From contig CAYZVJ010000001.1 of assembly GCA_964481765.1 (NCBI GenBank), positions 1 through 64,000 on the forward strand: DNA of 64,000 nucleotides, in the 5' to 3' direction. Of this stretch, positions 61,926-64,000 are shown piece after piece (within the stretch, counting starts at the first letter, position 1; each line of letters begins with the position of its first letter). The translations under genes and the position numbers were made by a program. The DNA comes from G020353115 sp964481765 (lineage in GTDB: Bacteria > Bacteroidota > Bacteroidia > Bacteroidales > VadinHA17). Below the pieces are notes generated by a model, which searched no databases, was not told the DNA's origin, and saw nothing but the letters and a program-made list of their open reading frames with translations.

Positions 61926-64000
61926 ATGAGGAATAGCATTGTTCTCTTCTGTTTGCTTTGTTTCATACCCGGCCTGTATGCGCAGGACCTGTTTACCATC
62001 AGTGGACATGTGACGGATGTGGAAAGCGGGGAAGAATTAATTGGAGCAACACTGTTTATTACCAACATGAGTCGTGGAACAGCAACCAACACGTATGGTT
62101 TTTATTCCCTTTCCCTCACCATTGGGACATACCAGATAGAGGTAAGCTATATTGGGTATGAATCACAACGTTTATCGGTTGACCTGGCAGAAGACAAAAC
62201 GGTTAATGTTGAATTGAAGTCGAAAATCAGCATACTCGATGAGGTGGTGATCAGCGGGGTTGGTGCAGATGAAAATGTGCGGTCGACTGAAATGAGCATG
62301 GCAAAGCTGAACGTAAAAGAGGTGAAAGAGATACCGGTTATTTTCGGTGAACAGGATCTCCTGAAGACCATTCAATTGCTGCCGGGAGTCAGTGGGACTG
62401 GAGAAGGGGGAAGTGGCTTTTTCGTGCGTGGTGGAGGATCGGGGCAAAACCTCATTCTACTCGATGAAGCACCGGTCTACAACCCATCACACCTCCTGGG
62501 TTTCTTCTCTGTTTTTAATTCTGATGCCATAAAGGATGTGAAATTGTATAAAGGAGGGATGCCGGCTGAATACGGAGGAAGATTATCATCGGTCCTGGAT
62601 GTGAAAATGAAAGATGGGAACCTGCGAAAACTCGGAGTTTCAGGCGGCATTGGTTTGATCTCCTCACGGCTGACCATCGAAGGACCCTTTCAAAAAGAAA
62701 AAGGATCCCTCATTCTGTCCGGTAGAAGAACCTATGCCGATCTTTTCCTGAGGCTATCTTCTGACACACTGGTGAAAAATAATATCCTCTATTTCTACGA
62801 CCTGAACATCAAAGGCAATTATAAGGTGGGAGAAAAGGACCGGATCTATCTTTCCGGTTACTTCGGACGGGATGTATTTAAATACAGTGATGTTTTTGGA
62901 TTTGATTGGGGAAATGGTACAGCCACCGCACGGTGGAATCATTTGTTCAGCAACAGGCTTTTCCTGAACAGCTCGCTGATCTATAGCAACTACAATTATG
63001 ATTTTTTTGTGGATGAGGGGGGGATGAAATTTACCATCAGATCGGCGATCCGTGACTGGCACCTGAAAGAGGATTTTCAATATTTCCTGCACCCCGGCAA
63101 TACAGTAAAATTTGGACTAAAACTGAACCATCATAATTTCATTCCGGGCGTTGTCGATGCCTCAGAAGGATCGGGTGTGAACGAATTGAAACTGACCGAA
63201 AAATATGCCCTCGAAACAGCCATCTACCTCAACCATGAAGTGACTCTCTTTGACCGGCTAACCGTCAGTTACGGACTACGGTTTTCCATGTTTCACCTCC
63301 TTGGACCGGGTAACGTATATCGTTATGATGAAGAGGGATCAGTCTTAGACACCACAACGCATAACGGTGGTGAACTGATACGCGGTTATTACGGTCTCGA
63401 CCCAAGAGTAACTGCCACGTTCAGAGTGGGTGAATCAAGCTCCCTGAAAGCCTCCTATGTAAGAACCAACCAGTACATCCATTTACTTTCCAATTCAACC
63501 TCCACGACACCCATGGATGCCTGGATCCCCAGCAGTTCGAATGTAAAACCACAGGTTGGGAACCAGCTGGCATTTGGCTATTTCAGGAATTTTAGGGAGA
63601 ACAACTATGAAGCATCGGTTGAGGTATATTATAAATGGATGCAGAACCAGATTGATTACCGTAACGGAGCAGATATTTTCCTCAACGAGCAGGTCGAATC
63701 ACAACTTGTATTTGGCAGCGGAAGATCCTACGGATCTGAGTTTTACCTGAAAAAAAACAGCGGGAAATTGCATGGCTGGATAAGTTATACACTTTCGAAA
63801 ACGGACCGTCTGTTTGAGGACATTAATGACGGGAAAGCTTTTCCGGCAAAACAGGACCGGAGACATGATGTCTCCATTGTTGTCCTCTATCGTCTTGGTA
63901 AACGATGGACCGTATCGGGAACCTGGGTCTATTATACCGGAAATGCCGTTACTTTTCCAGCCGGGAAATATGAAATCGAGGGAACGACAGTGAACATGTA
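61926..64000 (+). CDS. TonB-dependent outer-membrane receptor (CarboxypepD_reg type), truncated at window end
   Basis: The frame is open from ATG 61926 to the last base, so only the N-terminal 691 or so residues are seen. A signal peptide (LYAQ) is followed by a carboxypeptidase-regulatory-like domain (about 22-105; ISGHVTDVESGEELIGATLF, TYGFYSL), a plug (about 115-230; KTIQLLPGVSGTGEGGSGF, FVRGGGSGQNLILLDEAPVYN, EYGGRLSSVLDVKMKDG) and then barrel strands. It is of the SusC-like/TonB-receptor family that imports large nutrients with energy from ExbBD-TonB. No SusD follows within the window. It is divergent from the M14 peptidase, with 164 bases between them. Confidence 0.93.
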   Translation, partial: MRNSIVLFCLLCFIPGLYAQDLFTISGHVTDVESGEELIGATLFITNMSRGTATNTYGFYSLSLTIGTYQIEVSYIGYESQRLSVDLAEDKTVNVELKSKISILDEVVISGVGADENVRSTEMSMAKLNVKEVKEIPVIFGEQDLLKTIQLLPGVSGTGEGGSGFFVRGGGSGQNLILLDEAPVYNPSHLLGFFSVFNSDAIKDVKLYKGGMPAEYGGRLSSVLDVKMKDGNLRKLGVSGGIGLISSRLTIEGPFQKEKGSLILSGRRTYADLFLRLSSDTLVKNNILYFYDLNIKGNYKVGEKDRIYLSGYFGRDVFKYSDVFGFDWGNGTATARWNHLFSNRLFLNSSLIYSNYNYDFFVDEGGMKFTIRSAIRDWHLKEDFQYFLHPGNTVKFGLKLNHHNFIPGVVDASEGSGVNELKLTEKYALETAIYLNHEVTLFDRLTVSYGLRFSMFHLLGPGNVYRYDEEGSVLDTTTHNGGELIRGYYGLDPRVTATFRVGESSSLKASYVRTNQYIHLLSNSTSTTPMDAWIPSSSNVKPQVGNQLAFGYFRNFRENNYEASVEVYYKWMQNQIDYRNGADIFLNEQVESQLVFGSGRSYGSEFYLKKNSGKLHGWISYTLSKTDRLFEDINDGKAFPAKQDRRHDVSIVVLYRLGKRWTVSGTWVYYTGNAVTFPAGKYEIEGTTVNM

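Overview
The window looks like a draft or metagenome-assembled scaffold from the phylum Bacteroidota, most likely in or near Bacteroidales/Marinilabiliales. This is an inference from gene content: a TonB-dependent receptor with a carboxypeptidase-like N-terminal domain, DUF4271 next to hemD, a TPR lipoprotein/DUF4292/EnvC-like set, an SbsA-type Ig lipoprotein, group III phosphofructokinase, and TAnnTTTG -7 promoter elements. Two runs of exactly 100 N (5159-5258 and 13033-13132) are scaffold gaps of unknown true length, and each interrupts a gene. I see no tRNA, rRNA, CRISPR array, insertion sequence or prophage.

Layout. 1-6.3 kb (minus strand): a ROK sugar kinase cut by the window edge, an RlpA/SPOR protein, an M16 protease and an Ig-like lipoprotein. 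6.4-12.7 kb (plus): lgt, then a metal-uptake (probably zinc) locus with a His-rich membrane protein, an outer-membrane porin-like protein, a ZnuA-type binding protein and two different ABC permeases but no ATPase, followed by an AraC-type regulator with an HMA-like N-terminus. Paired palindromes overlap the likely promoter of the metal locus.

13-19.6 kb (plus): the most unusual block. A PqqD-family chaperone-like protein, an ATP-grasp ligase, a fold-III PLP decarboxylase-like enzyme, a urea-transporter domain fused to an M23 (LytM) peptidase, a TPR/beta-barrel protein and a periplasmic TPR protein are all co-directional; the last three have overlapping reading frames. I propose this as an uncharacterised biosynthesis/export or envelope-modification system.

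19.6-32.9 kb: a coiled-coil membrane protein, hemW, an Rrf2 regulator and rpiB, then a 0.5-kb AT-rich divergent region, nadA, a YwqK/MORN-repeat protein, ruvB, a 56-residue membrane protein, a Crp/Fnr regulator, an OsmC protein, pheS, a cyclophilin lipoprotein, a CDF metal exporter and a flippase. 33-43.3 kb (plus, purine-rich coding strand): TPR lipoprotein, DUF4292 lipoprotein, EnvC-like degenerate M23, HATPase, ybeY, mnmG, adenine deaminase and uvrC. 43.3-64 kb: polyprenyl synthetase, ArsR regulator, queD-like, polA, moaD-like, then a long minus-strand series (S41 protease, yidD, rnpA, hemD, DUF4271, deoC, MFS exporter, dtd, amidase, phosphofructokinase, a small membrane protein, M14 peptidase) and finally a TonB receptor running off the end.

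A perfect 16-bp parS palindrome sits immediately after mnmG, and a near match lies inside polA. Together with rnpA/yidD and mnmG this suggests, without proving, that the window is in the origin-proximal part of the chromosome.
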